A model generated the notes under the pieces. That model was not told the origin of the DNA and did not search any database. It saw only the letters and a program-made list of their open reading frames with translations. The position numbers and the translations under genes are program-made. Of a DNA stretch of 64,000 nucleotides, positions 54,287-64,000 are shown in pieces. Within the stretch, counting starts at the first letter, position 1; every line of letters begins with the position of its first letter. Origin of the DNA: Luteimonas sp. MC1572 (GTDB taxonomy: Bacteria > Pseudomonadota > Gammaproteobacteria > Xanthomonadales > Xanthomonadaceae); assembly GCF_016615815.1 (NCBI RefSeq), contig NZ_CP067112.1:2666001-2730000 (forward strand). Reading direction: 5' to 3'.

Positions 54287-56156
54287 TGGCGGCTGCCTCC
54301 AGCCTGGCGGGCGACCAAATCGCTTCCGCGAGCGCCATCAACAGCGTGCCTCGCTTGCCCTGTTCCACCCTGGTGAAGTCCGCATAGGCTTCGAACGGCA
54401 GCTGATGCTTTTCTCTGAACTGCCGGAACTTCGGCTGGTGTTCGTAGATCGCTTCGCTCAGGCTGGCCGCGTAGAAATTCTGTTGCGCGTAGATCGTCCG
54501 CTTGTCGGTGAAAGGCTTGGCCTGGAGGCTGCGGTTGACGTCTTGCGGGAGCAGCAGCAACGAGGCGACATTGTCGCGAACGTCCTCGAACTCCTGCTCG
54601 CTCGAGAACATGTCAGCGTACTTGCCAAAATCGTCGGCGAAGATGTGTTCGATGTCGTATGGATTCCTCGTTGAGCGGTCCATCAGGGACGGGAAGTTGT
54701 CGCCGCGCCCCGATTGCAGCTCGGTGAAGGCCGTCACCCGCGCCAGCAGATGGTAGATGTACGACTTGCTGTGCTGATTCAGTCCGAAGCCGGCGAGCCC
54801 CTTGCGCCACTTCTGGGTCGCACTGCCCTGCATGGTCACGTCGTCATTGACCAGCTCGTTGCGCAGTAGTTGCACGAGCTCCTCCAGACTCTTGCGGCGA
54901 ATCTTCCGGTTCAGCAGGTGCATCGCGTAGTAGATCGCCGAATAGCCGGTGCGGATGTAGTTGACCTTGCGCCGCATCATCCAGATATCCAGATAGGTCG
55001 CCGTCACCGCCAGCTTGCGCCGGACAGTCTGCGGGTCGTCCGCCTCGACCAGCGGCGCGAGCAGCACGGTGTTCTGCAAGGTCAGGCCGTTGCGTGCGTT
55101 GTAGTAGATGGCCTCAAGACCGGGCGTGTAAGTCGCGCTGACCTGCTGGATCAGCAACCAGGTTTTGGAAAAAAACCGGAAGCTGTCCTTGACGAAGCCA
55201 GCATTGGCATCGGCCTTTCCCAGTCCCAACCGAGCGTGGTTATCCCGCACCCAGCGGTGGAACATGTTGCCGACCAGCTCCCAGTCCTTCTCCGTGGCAT
55301 TGGCCACGCGCTCGCGGATACTCTCGGCATACTGTGCACGCAGCCAGTCGCGCATGAACTCGCCGTCACGGTCGTGCTGGTGTTCCTGGTTCACGGTGAT
55401 CAGGTCCAGAACCTGACTGCGCCACGCGGCATTCACCTCGGAGCGCTTGGCCGCATCTGTGATTGGCGCCAGGAGGTAGGCCTTGAGCATGTCCATCGGG
55501 CCCAATGGCTTGCCGCGGTCGTTCATCGATTCGAAGATGACGTTAGCGTAGGCATCATTATTGGTGGCGATCTCGATCAGACCGACCTTGCGCATCAGCC
55601 AGTAGATGAAATGCGGCAAGCCGTCGCCCAGCTCCTCCACTAGGCCGCTGGCCTCCATCTCCTGGTAGCGGGCATGCATGGTCTGGATGGATTCGTCCTT
55701 GTCGTCGGGGACGAAAGGCTTGCCCTCGTACAGCGCGCGGATGATGTCCAGACGCTCCGGGATGTCCAGGTTGAACTTGGCCACGCCCATGTCATCGCTG
55801 TAGATCAGCGGCGCCATAGTAGCGGCCACTCCCAGTTTCTTCTCATTGGCGGCGCGGTAGAGGTAGATCAGCAGCAGGGTCAGCGATGTGGTGCGCTGCT
55901 GGCCATCGACCAGATAGTTCTTGCCGCTGCGCTGACTGACTATGATGGATCCGAGAAAGTACTCGCCGTAGTCGTTGACCGCGTTGGTTTCATGACCGGA
56001 CTGGTAGTGGGCGAAGAACTTGGCCTGCAGGTCGTTCAGCAGGTCCTCGATGTTCTTTTTTTCCCACTTGTACTCGCGCTGGTACTCGTCGATGGCGAAC
56101 GAACGGCCCTGCAGGAGGTCCTGGATGCTGCGGTAGAGCGGTGTGATGGCCGACAT
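54279..56156 (-). CDS. DUF262/DUF1524 protein (GmrSD-like) within the type I operon
   Basis: A 625-residue protein. The N-terminal ParB-like DUF262 domain has YFLGSIIVSQR and LVDGQQRTTSLTLLLIYLYR; the C-terminal DUF1524 HNH-type nuclease region has RNPYDIEHIFADDFGKY followed by DNVASLLLLPQDVNRSL. This is the single-chain architecture of GmrSD-type IV restriction enzymes, which attack modified phage DNA. It is inserted between hsdS and hsdR with an 8-base overlap on hsdR, so it is cotranscribed with the type I system. Confidence 0.88.
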   Translation of the reverse strand: MSAITPLYRSIQDLLQGRSFAIDEYQREYKWEKKNIEDLLNDLQAKFFAHYQSGHETNAVNDYGEYFLGSIIVSQRSGKNYLVDGQQRTTSLTLLLIYLYRAANEKKLGVAATMAPLIYSDDMGVAKFNLDIPERLDIIRALYEGKPFVPDDKDESIQTMHARYQEMEASGLVEELGDGLPHFIYWLMRKVGLIEIATNNDAYANVIFESMNDRGKPLGPMDMLKAYLLAPITDAAKRSEVNAAWRSQVLDLITVNQEHQHDRDGEFMRDWLRAQYAESIRERVANATEKDWELVGNMFHRWVRDNHARLGLGKADANAGFVKDSFRFFSKTWLLIQQVSATYTPGLEAIYYNARNGLTLQNTVLLAPLVEADDPQTVRRKLAVTATYLDIWMMRRKVNYIRTGYSAIYYAMHLLNRKIRRKSLEELVQLLRNELVNDDVTMQGSATQKWRKGLAGFGLNQHSKSYIYHLLARVTAFTELQSGRGDNFPSLMDRSTRNPYDIEHIFADDFGKYADMFSSEQEFEDVRDNVASLLLLPQDVNRSLQAKPFTDKRTIYAQQNFYAASLSEAIYEHQPKFRQFREKHQLPFEAYADFTRVEQGKRGTLLMALAEAIWSPARLEAAANA

Positions 56157-56174
56157 GGCTCCTGATCTCCCCTC

Positions 56175-57431
56175 TTAGACCAGCCGGATCCGGCCGGTCA
56201 GCAGTGCCTGCATCATGCCTTGCTTGAGCTGGGCGGTTTTGGCGCGTTGGGTTTCGAGGGCGGTGATTTCGTAATCCAGATCGTCTAGCAGCGCGGCGAT
56301 AGCAACCTGCTCCTCACGAGTCCTCGGATACGCGATTTCCAGCCTCTCTATATCGCCCATTCCAATATTCCCCTGCGAAGATGAATTAGTTAGCAAGAGA
56401 ACCTGCTTTTCAACAAACCCGCTTTGAAGCTGGCGATATACGAATCTTGCCGATAATTGTGGGGCTACCCGAATGAGCGCAATCGGCGACCAAATATTGA
56501 ACTCAATCTCTGTCTCGACTAACGCAACCATTCCAACAGATGCAGCCTTACCAAACAAAATGTCACCCTTTCGTGGCCGACACTTCCTTGAGAACTCGCG
56601 ATGATCGCCGTCTGAGATGTAGCGCAGATCAGTCCAATCAATCTTGCCGTCAACCAAGTTATTGACCGAAAGGAAAGGGACACCACGATCTATAAATTTT
56701 GGCGTGAGATGCGGTCCATCTGTGACAGGAGATTCCAGAAGACGGCCGAGCTGCTTCACCTCCCACTCCCCACTGAATCCCGGCAGGCGGCGCTTGCCGG
56801 TGAGCAGTTCCTGCATCGCGCCTTGCTTGATGGCGCGTTTCTTGGCGATCAGCGCGTCCTGCGCGCCTAACAGCGCATCCACGTCGCTGAGGGCGGTGGC
56901 GATGGCGATTTGCTCTGGCTTCGGCGGTTTCGCAAGAAAAGTCGCGGATAGAGAGCGCCCGTTGATGAGTGCCCGCGTCGTATAGCTTGCGCGAGTGGTC
57001 ACTTGTTGTCGGAAGTAGCGTGGCGAGAAGCAGTACGACTTAAACTCGTCCACCAACGCATCTACTGTCGGGCGGGCCCGTAGAACAAAGCCACTGAAAA
57101 CCGTTTGCTCGGCTTCACCGAGCAGCACAGACGCGACACCGATCTCATCGATAGTCTCTGAGGTTCTCGTGAAGAACACGTCTCCCCTGCAAACTTCGTA
57201 GGCCTTGAGCTCCGCCTTGCTGACCTCAACTCGGCCGCGCAGCTCTTCAACATGTAAGGCCGTACGGCCAAAGACATCCATGTAGTTGACGATTGGAGTT
57301 CCATGCCCGAAGAAGTGCTTTGCTTTGTTCAGTCCGTTCTTGAACGTGAAAAAGTCACCGACCAGAACAGCATCCCACTCTTCTAGAATAGACCCCACTT
57401 CGGTCTGCTTATAGCCCGCCCTCAATTCCAC
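56175..57431 (-). CDS. hsdS: Type I restriction-modification specificity subunit
   Basis: A 418-residue DNA-recognition subunit with two target recognition domains (about residues 15-165 and 220-370). Each is followed by a helical spacer (KPEQIAIATALSDVDALLGA and REEQVAIAALLDDLDYEITA) with the repeat QELLTGKRRL / QALLTGRIRL. The recognition domains are clearly less GC-rich than the flanking genes, as usual for exchanged HsdS segments. It overlaps the hsdM end by ten bases. The DNA sequence recognised cannot be predicted by eye. Confidence 0.93.
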   Translation of the reverse strand: MELRAGYKQTEVGSILEEWDAVLVGDFFTFKNGLNKAKHFFGHGTPIVNYMDVFGRTALHVEELRGRVEVSKAELKAYEVCRGDVFFTRTSETIDEIGVASVLLGEAEQTVFSGFVLRARPTVDALVDEFKSYCFSPRYFRQQVTTRASYTTRALINGRSLSATFLAKPPKPEQIAIATALSDVDALLGAQDALIAKKRAIKQGAMQELLTGKRRLPGFSGEWEVKQLGRLLESPVTDGPHLTPKFIDRGVPFLSVNNLVDGKIDWTDLRYISDGDHREFSRKCRPRKGDILFGKAASVGMVALVETEIEFNIWSPIALIRVAPQLSARFVYRQLQSGFVEKQVLLLTNSSSQGNIGMGDIERLEIAYPRTREEQVAIAALLDDLDYEITALETQRAKTAQLKQGMMQALLTGRIRLV

Positions 57432-59827
57432 GCGAACCCCATCTTCGCCAGATGCCCGGCCACCTTGGCTTCAAGTTCCTTCACCTGCTCTGCCAACTGC
57501 GGCAACGGCGTGTCGTAGCGCTCCGCCAGTTCCTTCACCCGCCGCGTCAGCGTCTGCGATACCCGCTCCACTTCGCCGTGTAGGGCAGAGGACAGCGCCG
57601 CCAGCCACTTGTCGTCGACCACCAGCGTCTGGATTTCGTCTTTCGTGAGCTTCGGATACTTGGCGAAGGCCTTGGCATCCAGCTCCGCCTCCAGCGCCTT
57701 GAGCTGCTTCTTCAACTCCGCTTCATGCTCCGACAGCGTTGACCACTGCTTGAGCGCGACCAGTTCGTCAGCGTCGTCCTTGGACTTGCCGATCTGCTTG
57801 ATGCGCTTCTTCACCTCGGCCGCGTTGAGCTTGTCGAGGGTGGCGAACAAGCCGTCTTCGCCGCCATGCTCTTCTTCCAACGCCTCCAGCGCGCTACTGG
57901 CGATGTCCAGCGCGGCGCTGGCGTCGCCCACGGCTTTCTGCTCGGCCGCGAAGTAGCGCGCCACGATCAGCGGCTTTGGCACCAGGTCGCAGATCCAGCC
58001 CTTGGCCTTGCCCTTCTTGTTGGTTTCGACCACGGGCTCAACCTTCCAGCCATCCGCAGACAGCAGGTAGGCATCGTCCTGCATCGTCTGCGCCCAGTAG
58101 TCCATCAGGTGCTGGTAGATGACATAAGCGTCCAGCAGCGGTGCCTGGGCGTAGGCGGCCAGCAGACTTTCGGACACGGTGTGGATGAACTGCTTGGGAT
58201 GGCCGCCCTGGCCGAAGCCGGTCAGGTCTGGCCGAGTCGCCTTGGACCAGCGGGCATGCAGTTCAGTCGCGGTGGCCTGAAACGCCTTGAACTCGGCGTG
58301 GCCCAGGAGGGCCGGCTTCACTTCCGCCTGCGGCAGCCTGAGCTGCAGATAGCCGGAGCGACCTGCGCTTTGGAACACGGTTTCCCGCAGCCTGGGCATC
58401 TTCTCCCAGTAGGCCTGCAGCGCATCCACATCGCGCTGCGGGATGCCACCGAGCAGGTGGCCTTCGATGTCCTGCAGGTCTTCGGCGGCGCTGGCGTCGA
58501 TGTAGCGCGGCAGATTGAGGTTATAGGCGTTCTTCGCGCTGCGGATCTCGTCGAAGCCGACCATGCGCGCGTACCCGGGCACATCCTGCGCCTTGCGGAA
58601 GGTGTCCACGATGCGGTGGATGTCCTGCTCGCGCAGCCGGTTCTTGTTGCCGTCCTTCAGGAAACCCTTGCTGGCATCGATCATGAAGATGCCGCGGCGG
58701 GCGCTGGCGTTGTCCTTGTCGATCACCAGGATGCAGGCCGGGATGCCAGTGCCGTAGAACAGGTTGGCCGGCAGCCCGACGATGCCAGTCAGGTAGCCGC
58801 TATCGACCAGGTTGCGGCGGATGGCGGCCTCGGCATTGCCACGGAACAACACGCCGTGCGGCAGAATGCAGGCGCCCTTGCCGCTGGCCTAGAGGCTGCG
58901 GACGATGTGCAGCAAGTAGGCGTAATCCCCCTGCTTGGCCGGCGGCACGCCCCAGCCAAAGCGCTGAAACGGGTCCCCGTCCGGGGTCAGCCCGGAGCTC
59001 CAGGCCTTGTCCGAGAACGGCGGATTGGCGACCACGTAGTCAAAGGTCTTGAGCCGGTCGCCGTCCTTGTACTTCGGTTCGGCCAAGGTGTTGCCCGACT
59101 GCACGGAGGCGTCCGGGAAGTTGTGCAGGATCATGTTCATGCGGGCCAGACCGGCGGTGGTAGCCGAGATCTCCTGCCCGTAGAGGGTGATCTGCTTTCC
59201 TGCTTCGGCCGCCACTTTCAGCAACAGCGAACCGGAGCCGCAGGTGGGGTCGTACGCCGTGGTCTGGCGGTTGGTGTTGTGCGTGCCGATGCCGATCAGC
59301 TGGGCCATCGTGCGGCTGACTTCCGCCGGGGTGTAGAACTGCCCCTTGCTCTTGCCCGAGTCCTGGGCGAAGTGGCGCATCAGGTACTCGTAGGCATCGC
59401 CGAGGATGTCGTCGTGCTCGGCGCGGTTATCGGAGAAATCCAGCTTCGGGTTTTCGAAGATGGCGACCAGATTCGTCAGCGTGTCCTGACGGTCCTTGCC
59501 CTCGCCCAGCTTCTTGGGGTCGTTGAAGTCCGGGAAGTCGCTGTGCGACAGGCTGCTGCTGTTGGCCTCGATCAACGGCTGGATGATCTGTGTATTGATC
59601 CGGTCGCCGATGTCCGGCTTGCCCTTCAGGGCCTTCATGTCCTCGAAGCTGGCACCGGCTGGGATGACCAGCGGCGCATCTTCGTCGCCAGCGTACTTGT
59701 CGCTGACGTATTTGATGAACAGCATGAAGAGCACGTAGTCCTTGTACTCGGACGGCTCCATGCCACCGCGCAGTTCGTCACAGGAGGCCCAGAGGGAAGA
59801 ATAGAGGTCGGATTTCTTGATTGCCAT
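57422..59827 (-). pseudogene. hsdM: Type I modification methylase, interrupted by an in-frame amber codon
   Basis: An 802-codon frame from the ATG at 59827. It contains the N6-adenine methylase motifs DPTCGSGSLLL (Asp193) and NPPFSDKAW (Asn268), then HIVRSL-TAG-ASGKGACILP, where a single TAG at codon 313 (58889-58891) replaces what is usually a lysine or similar residue. Downstream the frame stays open through VLFRGNAEAAIRRNLVDSGY to the end without any shift. The C-terminal 200 residues form the coiled region that contacts HsdS. As written the product is a 312-residue fragment with both catalytic motifs but without its C-terminal part. Confidence 0.9.
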
Positions 59828-59892
59828 TCGGTTCTACAAATTGAAGGATGATTGACTGAGCACAGCCGTGTGCAATGGGGAGTTACGTAGCC

Positions 59893-62800
59893 TCACTGAC
59901 CTGTTGCCGATTCCAGGCGGGAAATCACAATCTGCTTCTCGCCATTTTGCGTATTTCGTGACTTCGGCGTGATGGCCAGACCACGCGTCTGTTCCCAATA
60001 GTCGACTCCTGGATCAAACATGATCCGCAGCACGCGACCATCATCTAAGTAAACGCTCAAGGTGCGTTGGTGGGGTGCATTGCGGCGAGACACTTCAACG
60101 GTGACGACCTTGAAGCCTGGCAGGCTTGCCTTCAGGTCGCGGTCGCGCTCCAAGTCGCTTTGCCAATCCCCATAACCCGAGTGTTGGCCGGGAGGTCTAT
60201 CCATCACGGACATACTGACGATCTTGACCTCGCGATCGGCCGGGCGCGAATGTCCCACCACGCCCTTGACCAGTGTCGCAAATGCTCCCGCGCTGCTACG
60301 ACTGCGAAAGTAGCGATCGCCGTACTCGACCCGCATGACGCTCTCATTGAGCATGCTGGGCAATGCCGGGTCGAGCTCGGCAAGCATGGGCAGAAAGAGC
60401 GCGTCGAAGAATTCCTTTGCCGCCAAGGGCGGATGCGGGTCGATCACCGTCATGGCAGCGTTGCCACCGCTGCGAAGCTCGCTCTCCAGCGCAGGTGTGT
60501 CCAGCCATTCCACTCCGGGGAAGTCCGGATATTGGCCACGAACGTGGATGCCCGTTTCTCGCTCGGATACCCAGGCGAAGAAGCCGCCTCGCGTCTCAAC
60601 GAGCACCTGCGGCAGGAACTCCCCGTCCGGTTCGTCCCAAAGACCGATCTGCGAGAAGACACCAGCCTCGCGCAGGATGGCGCAGCGGCGACGGAAAGTC
60701 GGTTCAGACTGGAATCGCTCGCGCGAGACAACGAGCCTGCGCGCCACCGCCGGATAACGGTCATGCACACGCCGGGCAACTATCATCAACGGCGAAGTTT
60801 CGGTCGCTTGTTCTTCGCCTGAATCGTAAAAGGCAATGGACGCTTGGCTCGCGGTTGCCAACGTGGCGACGACGGCATCCTGCAAGCTCCTCACCTCCCA
60901 GGCGGCATTACTGCCGAGACAGTCCTTCGCACCGTCGGGCACCAGAAGTGAACCCTTGAACTGCCCGCCGAACACCCGGGTTACGGCATGGCGATCCAGC
61001 TCGCCGGCCACATCCCGGGTGTCATGCGCCAGCAGGCATTCCGGGCAGGTCGAGTCACAGTTCGCGGGGCACTTGCACGCCTCAGCTATGGCATCGGAAA
61101 GCAGTTCTTCGGCCTGTCCTTCCAGACCGGAGACATACCCGGCACCACCCGAGGCCGTGTCGTATACCAGGACTGCCAAACCTCTGTTGCCGCGGAGCAA
61201 CACCTTCTGGGTGGCAAACCCGATCTCGCGCGAGTCAATGCCCAACCGCTTGGCAATTACCTTGCGGAGCAGGACGGCCAGCGTGGACGCGACGGCCGAC
61301 TCCTGCAGGGGACTGCCATCTATCCCTGGCACCAGCACATACTCAAGGACATCAGTACGCGTTGTTGCCCCGAGAGCACCCAGATGTTTGACCATCCAGG
61401 GGTTATCGATAGCAGCCTGACAGGATTTATTCGTGAACGGCTGCCTGTGGGGAGTCGTCCCGTTCCGGGCCGGCTGGACCCGACCTGGAGTGGACCAGCC
61501 GCAGCCCAGGCACAGTGTGAAGCCGCTATGGGCCTGGCCGAACGTCTGGTGATAGACCTCCGAGGAACGGCCGACACGAACCCAACCCATCTGGTTGCGC
61601 AACATCCGCCGAAGGGCATAGCTCCCATCCCGGTTGCGGAGGCTGAACAATGGCATTTCACCGGGAACATACGTTGGACGCGAGATGTCATCGTTGGGCT
61701 TCGAGCCTAGGGGCACAACGAAGCCGGCAGGAACGATGTACTCGAAGCTGCTACGTGCACCATCCTCAACCGCGTGCCCACACGCTGAGCAGGCTTCGGG
61801 GCAAACCGGACTGTCAGTGACCTCGCTGCATTCCCGACAGAGCAAGCGCCAGCGCAGATTCTGGATCTCGCTTGCGGCACCGGCGTCCGCGGGACGCCGC
61901 CAATTCATTGTCAGGCCACCGACCGCATAGACAGCGCCGCCCACGACGACGTTGGCACCGGGCTGATACTCGCGTAGTGCGACAGGCAGTTCACGGCTAA
62001 GAGCGCGGTTGCCCATGGCCTTCCGATCGCTCTCCTTGCCCTTGGCCTTGCCGTTCCCCTGGACGATGATCAATTCGCGAACGTCAACCGGGAATCCACG
62101 CGCAGGCAACACCCCTCGTATCGTCAATAGTTGCAACAGGTACTCATCACAAAGCCGGATCAACCGATAGGTCAGCGCCTTTTTTGCGGCATCGTTTGCG
62201 GTCACCTCATCCCATTGGCGCTTGGCCGCATCCCACTCCACGCGCCAGCCAGACGCTGCGGCTTCAAACGATTCTCGGGCTGTGTCGAGCAAGACCTCCA
62301 GCTCAACGTCGACAAGACTGGAGCGATCCAGCAGACTCCTGATCTGTCTCCGCTTGGCCTCGGAATAGCTCTGCGGCTGCTGCAGGAACGCCATCAGACG
62401 CTGGTAGATCGAGTTGTCCCAGTGATCCTCACCAGGCTGCCCCTGGATAGTCGGGGCGCTGATACCAAAAAATCCTCCAGCCTTCATACCCAACGCCCCG
62501 TGTGCGGTACCTTCCTCCATCAGGAAGTCGCGCAGCAGCCAAGCATTGAGGTGGCGCTGGACGATCACCGGGCTACCGAGTTGCACGACCGGGGGACTGA
62601 TCGTGGACGAGAGGAACTTGTCCGGGGCATTGAAAATGGCGAGCGAGCGTGGCTCTGCTCTGCACACGGTGTACGCAAGCGCCCGTGTTTCACCCCGGCG
62701 GCCAGCACGACCAGCACGCTGCAGGTAGTTGGCCACGGTGGGCGGTGGGTTCGCCATGGCAACCACGGCCAGACTGCCAATGTCCACACCCATCTCCATG

Positions 62801-64000
62801 GTCGTGGAACAACTCAGCACGTTGAGCGCTCCTGACTGGAATTGACTGGTGAGTTCATCCAGCCTGGCCTGGTCGATCTGCGCCGAATGCTCACGGGCCG
62901 CATAGAACTCAGTGCCGGTCAATGCACGATCCAAGGCTTCCGGCCAAAGGCCAAGCGCTTGAAGCAGATGGCCCGCCTTCTTGCCGGACAACCAGGATTC
63001 GCGCTCGCCGGCCGGAACGGATTGTCCATCACGCTCCCAGAGCACATGAGGAGGAACCGGCAATGTGACCGGCTGGCAGCTGACGGGAGATACGTCACCT
63101 TGGTGATAGGGCGACACGCCCCGCAAGGTGGTATCAAGCAGCCGCCGGGTCACTGGACAGAGCCAGAGCTGCGTCGGGCGAGCCAACTCAACCGTCGCCC
63201 AGTTGAGAAAATGGCCTGGCTGATCGCCTTTCGTCAGGTGTCCGCTCGCCAGAAGGCTTGATTTGGCAGCTTGCAGTACATCGCTGATTTGCAGGTCACG
63301 GACCGCAGGAAACGCCGCGCGCAACAGGCGGGGCAGGCGCGAGCGCCCCCCGGCTCCGGTGTCCGGATTCAGTCTTGGCCAGAGATATCTCTGACTTTCG
63401 CCTGTCCCGATCTCGTCAACAAGGAATTTGCGACTGAACCGGGTTCCGATCCAGTCCTTCTCGTCGTTAGTCAGTTCGACGCACGCGTTCTCGCGGACAA
63501 CAAAGTCGAGGTAGATCTTGAGGAAATCCTTCCAATCCTTGAGGCTGCCGTCGATCTCTACCCACGCACGCGGCAGTTGCCCTGCCCGGATACGTTCAAT
63601 GCCCGGATACCTGAGCGACACAAGCCCCAGCGTCTCGAGCGAATTGGTCCGCTTTGGCCTTCGGTACAGCTCCCGCAACAACAGTAGCCTGGCCACTCTG
63701 TCCTGTTCAACAGCACCCATGAGGTCAGAAAAGTAGGGGGTAATTGCACTCTCAACTGCGCGCTTTTGCGCTAAGGCATCCTGAACTTCCAGCCAAGCAA
63801 TCGAGCCCTGTCCAGCAAGCGCTCCTTCAACCCCGCGAAGACTGTTTTCCAGAAGATTTCGCCTACTTTCGTTCTGGTTCTTTTCCACCTCGGCCACAAG
63901 CCGCTCACGCTCATCCGCGTAGACCTCGCGATCTTCCTCGGAGAGCGGCCTGGGCAGCATTTCAGGAACCACGTAGCGGATGTAGTCGCGCAATGCGCCG
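59893..64000 (-). CDS. Large DUF1998 superfamily 2 helicase (DruE/DpdJ-like), 5' end outside window
   Basis: At least 1366 residues; the frame continues past the right edge (the TTG at 63993 is not a credible start), so the DEAD-box half is missing here. The visible part has helicase motifs V-VI (SCSTTMEMGVDIGSLAVVAM, YLQRAGRAGRRGETRALAY), a zinc-ribbon-like cluster (CRECSEVTDSPVCPEACSAC), and the DUF1998 domain with CKCPANCDSTCPECLLAHD. A further 350-residue C-terminal region follows. Similar giant helicases are DruE of Druantia and DpdJ of the 7-deazaguanine DNA system; sequence alone does not decide. It is 65 bases upstream of hsdM on the same strand. Confidence 0.85.
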   Translation of the reverse strand, partial: GALRDYIRYVVPEMLPRPLSEEDREVYADERERLVAEVEKNQNESRRNLLENSLRGVEGALAGQGSIAWLEVQDALAQKRAVESAITPYFSDLMGAVEQDRVARLLLLRELYRRPKRTNSLETLGLVSLRYPGIERIRAGQLPRAWVEIDGSLKDWKDFLKIYLDFVVRENACVELTNDEKDWIGTRFSRKFLVDEIGTGESQRYLWPRLNPDTGAGGRSRLPRLLRAAFPAVRDLQISDVLQAAKSSLLASGHLTKGDQPGHFLNWATVELARPTQLWLCPVTRRLLDTTLRGVSPYHQGDVSPVSCQPVTLPVPPHVLWERDGQSVPAGERESWLSGKKAGHLLQALGLWPEALDRALTGTEFYAAREHSAQIDQARLDELTSQFQSGALNVLSCSTTMEMGVDIGSLAVVAMANPPPTVANYLQRAGRAGRRGETRALAYTVCRAEPRSLAIFNAPDKFLSSTISPPVVQLGSPVIVQRHLNAWLLRDFLMEEGTAHGALGMKAGGFFGISAPTIQGQPGEDHWDNSIYQRLMAFLQQPQSYSEAKRRQIRSLLDRSSLVDVELEVLLDTARESFEAAASGWRVEWDAAKRQWDEVTANDAAKKALTYRLIRLCDEYLLQLLTIRGVLPARGFPVDVRELIIVQGNGKAKGKESDRKAMGNRALSRELPVALREYQPGANVVVGGAVYAVGGLTMNWRRPADAGAASEIQNLRWRLLCRECSEVTDSPVCPEACSACGHAVEDGARSSFEYIVPAGFVVPLGSKPNDDISRPTYVPGEMPLFSLRNRDGSYALRRMLRNQMGWVRVGRSSEVYHQTFGQAHSGFTLCLGCGWSTPGRVQPARNGTTPHRQPFTNKSCQAAIDNPWMVKHLGALGATTRTDVLEYVLVPGIDGSPLQESAVASTLAVLLRKVIAKRLGIDSREIGFATQKVLLRGNRGLAVLVYDTASGGAGYVSGLEGQAEELLSDAIAEACKCPANCDSTCPECLLAHDTRDVAGELDRHAVTRVFGGQFKGSLLVPDGAKDCLGSNAAWEVRSLQDAVVATLATASQASIAFYDSGEEQATETSPLMIVARRVHDRYPAVARRLVVSRERFQSEPTFRRRCAILREAGVFSQIGLWDEPDGEFLPQVLVETRGGFFAWVSERETGIHVRGQYPDFPGVEWLDTPALESELRSGGNAAMTVIDPHPPLAAKEFFDALFLPMLAELDPALPSMLNESVMRVEYGDRYFRSRSSAGAFATLVKGVVGHSRPADREVKIVSMSVMDRPPGQHSGYGDWQSDLERDRDLKASLPGFKVVTVEVSRRNAPHQRTLSVYLDDGRVLRIMFDPGVDYWEQTRGLAITPKSRNTQNGEKQIVISRLESATGQ

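Noticed and set aside
57422..58852. A separate 476-residue protein downstream of the hsdM stop
   Set aside because: It is in the same frame as hsdM and begins mid-domain; it is the C-terminal part of the interrupted methylase.

Overview
The window is chromosomal DNA of a high-GC gammaproteobacterium. Gene content and order fit the Xanthomonadaceae/Lysobacteraceae (Lysobacter, Luteimonas and relatives): lptM-dapF-DUF484, two S9 prolyl-oligopeptidase-type peptidases, an AlgZ/AlgR-like pair near hemC, an OpgD/OpgH glucan pair and an AcrAB-OprM type pump. The family call rests on recognition of gene families, not on any search. No rRNA, tRNA, CRISPR array or insertion sequence was seen.

Positions 1-25,700 hold housekeeping and envelope genes. 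They comprise dapF/lptM (lysine and peptidoglycan precursor; LPS assembly), two S9 peptidases, a lipocalin, a WYL regulator divergent from a four-gene molybdenum oxidoreductase operon (SoeABC-like, with an extra 76-residue membrane protein between A and B), a DUF481-like outer-membrane protein, hemC, dadA-alr, a LytS/LytTR two-component pair, an esterase, a TonB-like lipoprotein, opgD-opgH and a TerC-type membrane protein.

Positions 25,700-43,100 hold a complete RND efflux operon (adaptor, pump, outer-membrane channel) divergent from its TetR regulator, with an AcrR-like operator between them. After a complex intergenic inverted-repeat element come a sugar dehydrogenase with a DUF2231 partner, a two-partner secretion pair (TpsB plus a short, cysteine-containing TpsA) followed by an L,D-transpeptidase-like protein, a coiled-coil periplasmic protein, a CHAD protein, a DUF2189 membrane protein and an ADP-ribosylglycohydrolase.

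Positions 43,100-64,000 are an accessory, defence-like island, almost entirely on the minus strand and visibly less GC-rich in places. One part (48,300 to 43,169) is a compact set of seven small or unknown genes around a tandem AAA+ ATPase: a helical 147-residue protein, the ATPase, a frameshifted gene, an exported protein, a 50-residue protein, an HTH protein and a PD-(D/E)XK-like protein. I do not recognise this set as a named system. The other part is a NERD-domain helicase and a type I restriction-modification operon (hsdM-hsdS-GmrSD-like DUF262/DUF1524-hsdR-YgjP-like metallopeptidase), preceded by a large DUF1998 helicase (DruE/DpdJ-like) that runs off the window. hsdM carries an in-frame amber codon, so the modification enzyme, and hence the whole type I system, is probably off unless the stop is suppressed or is an assembly error.
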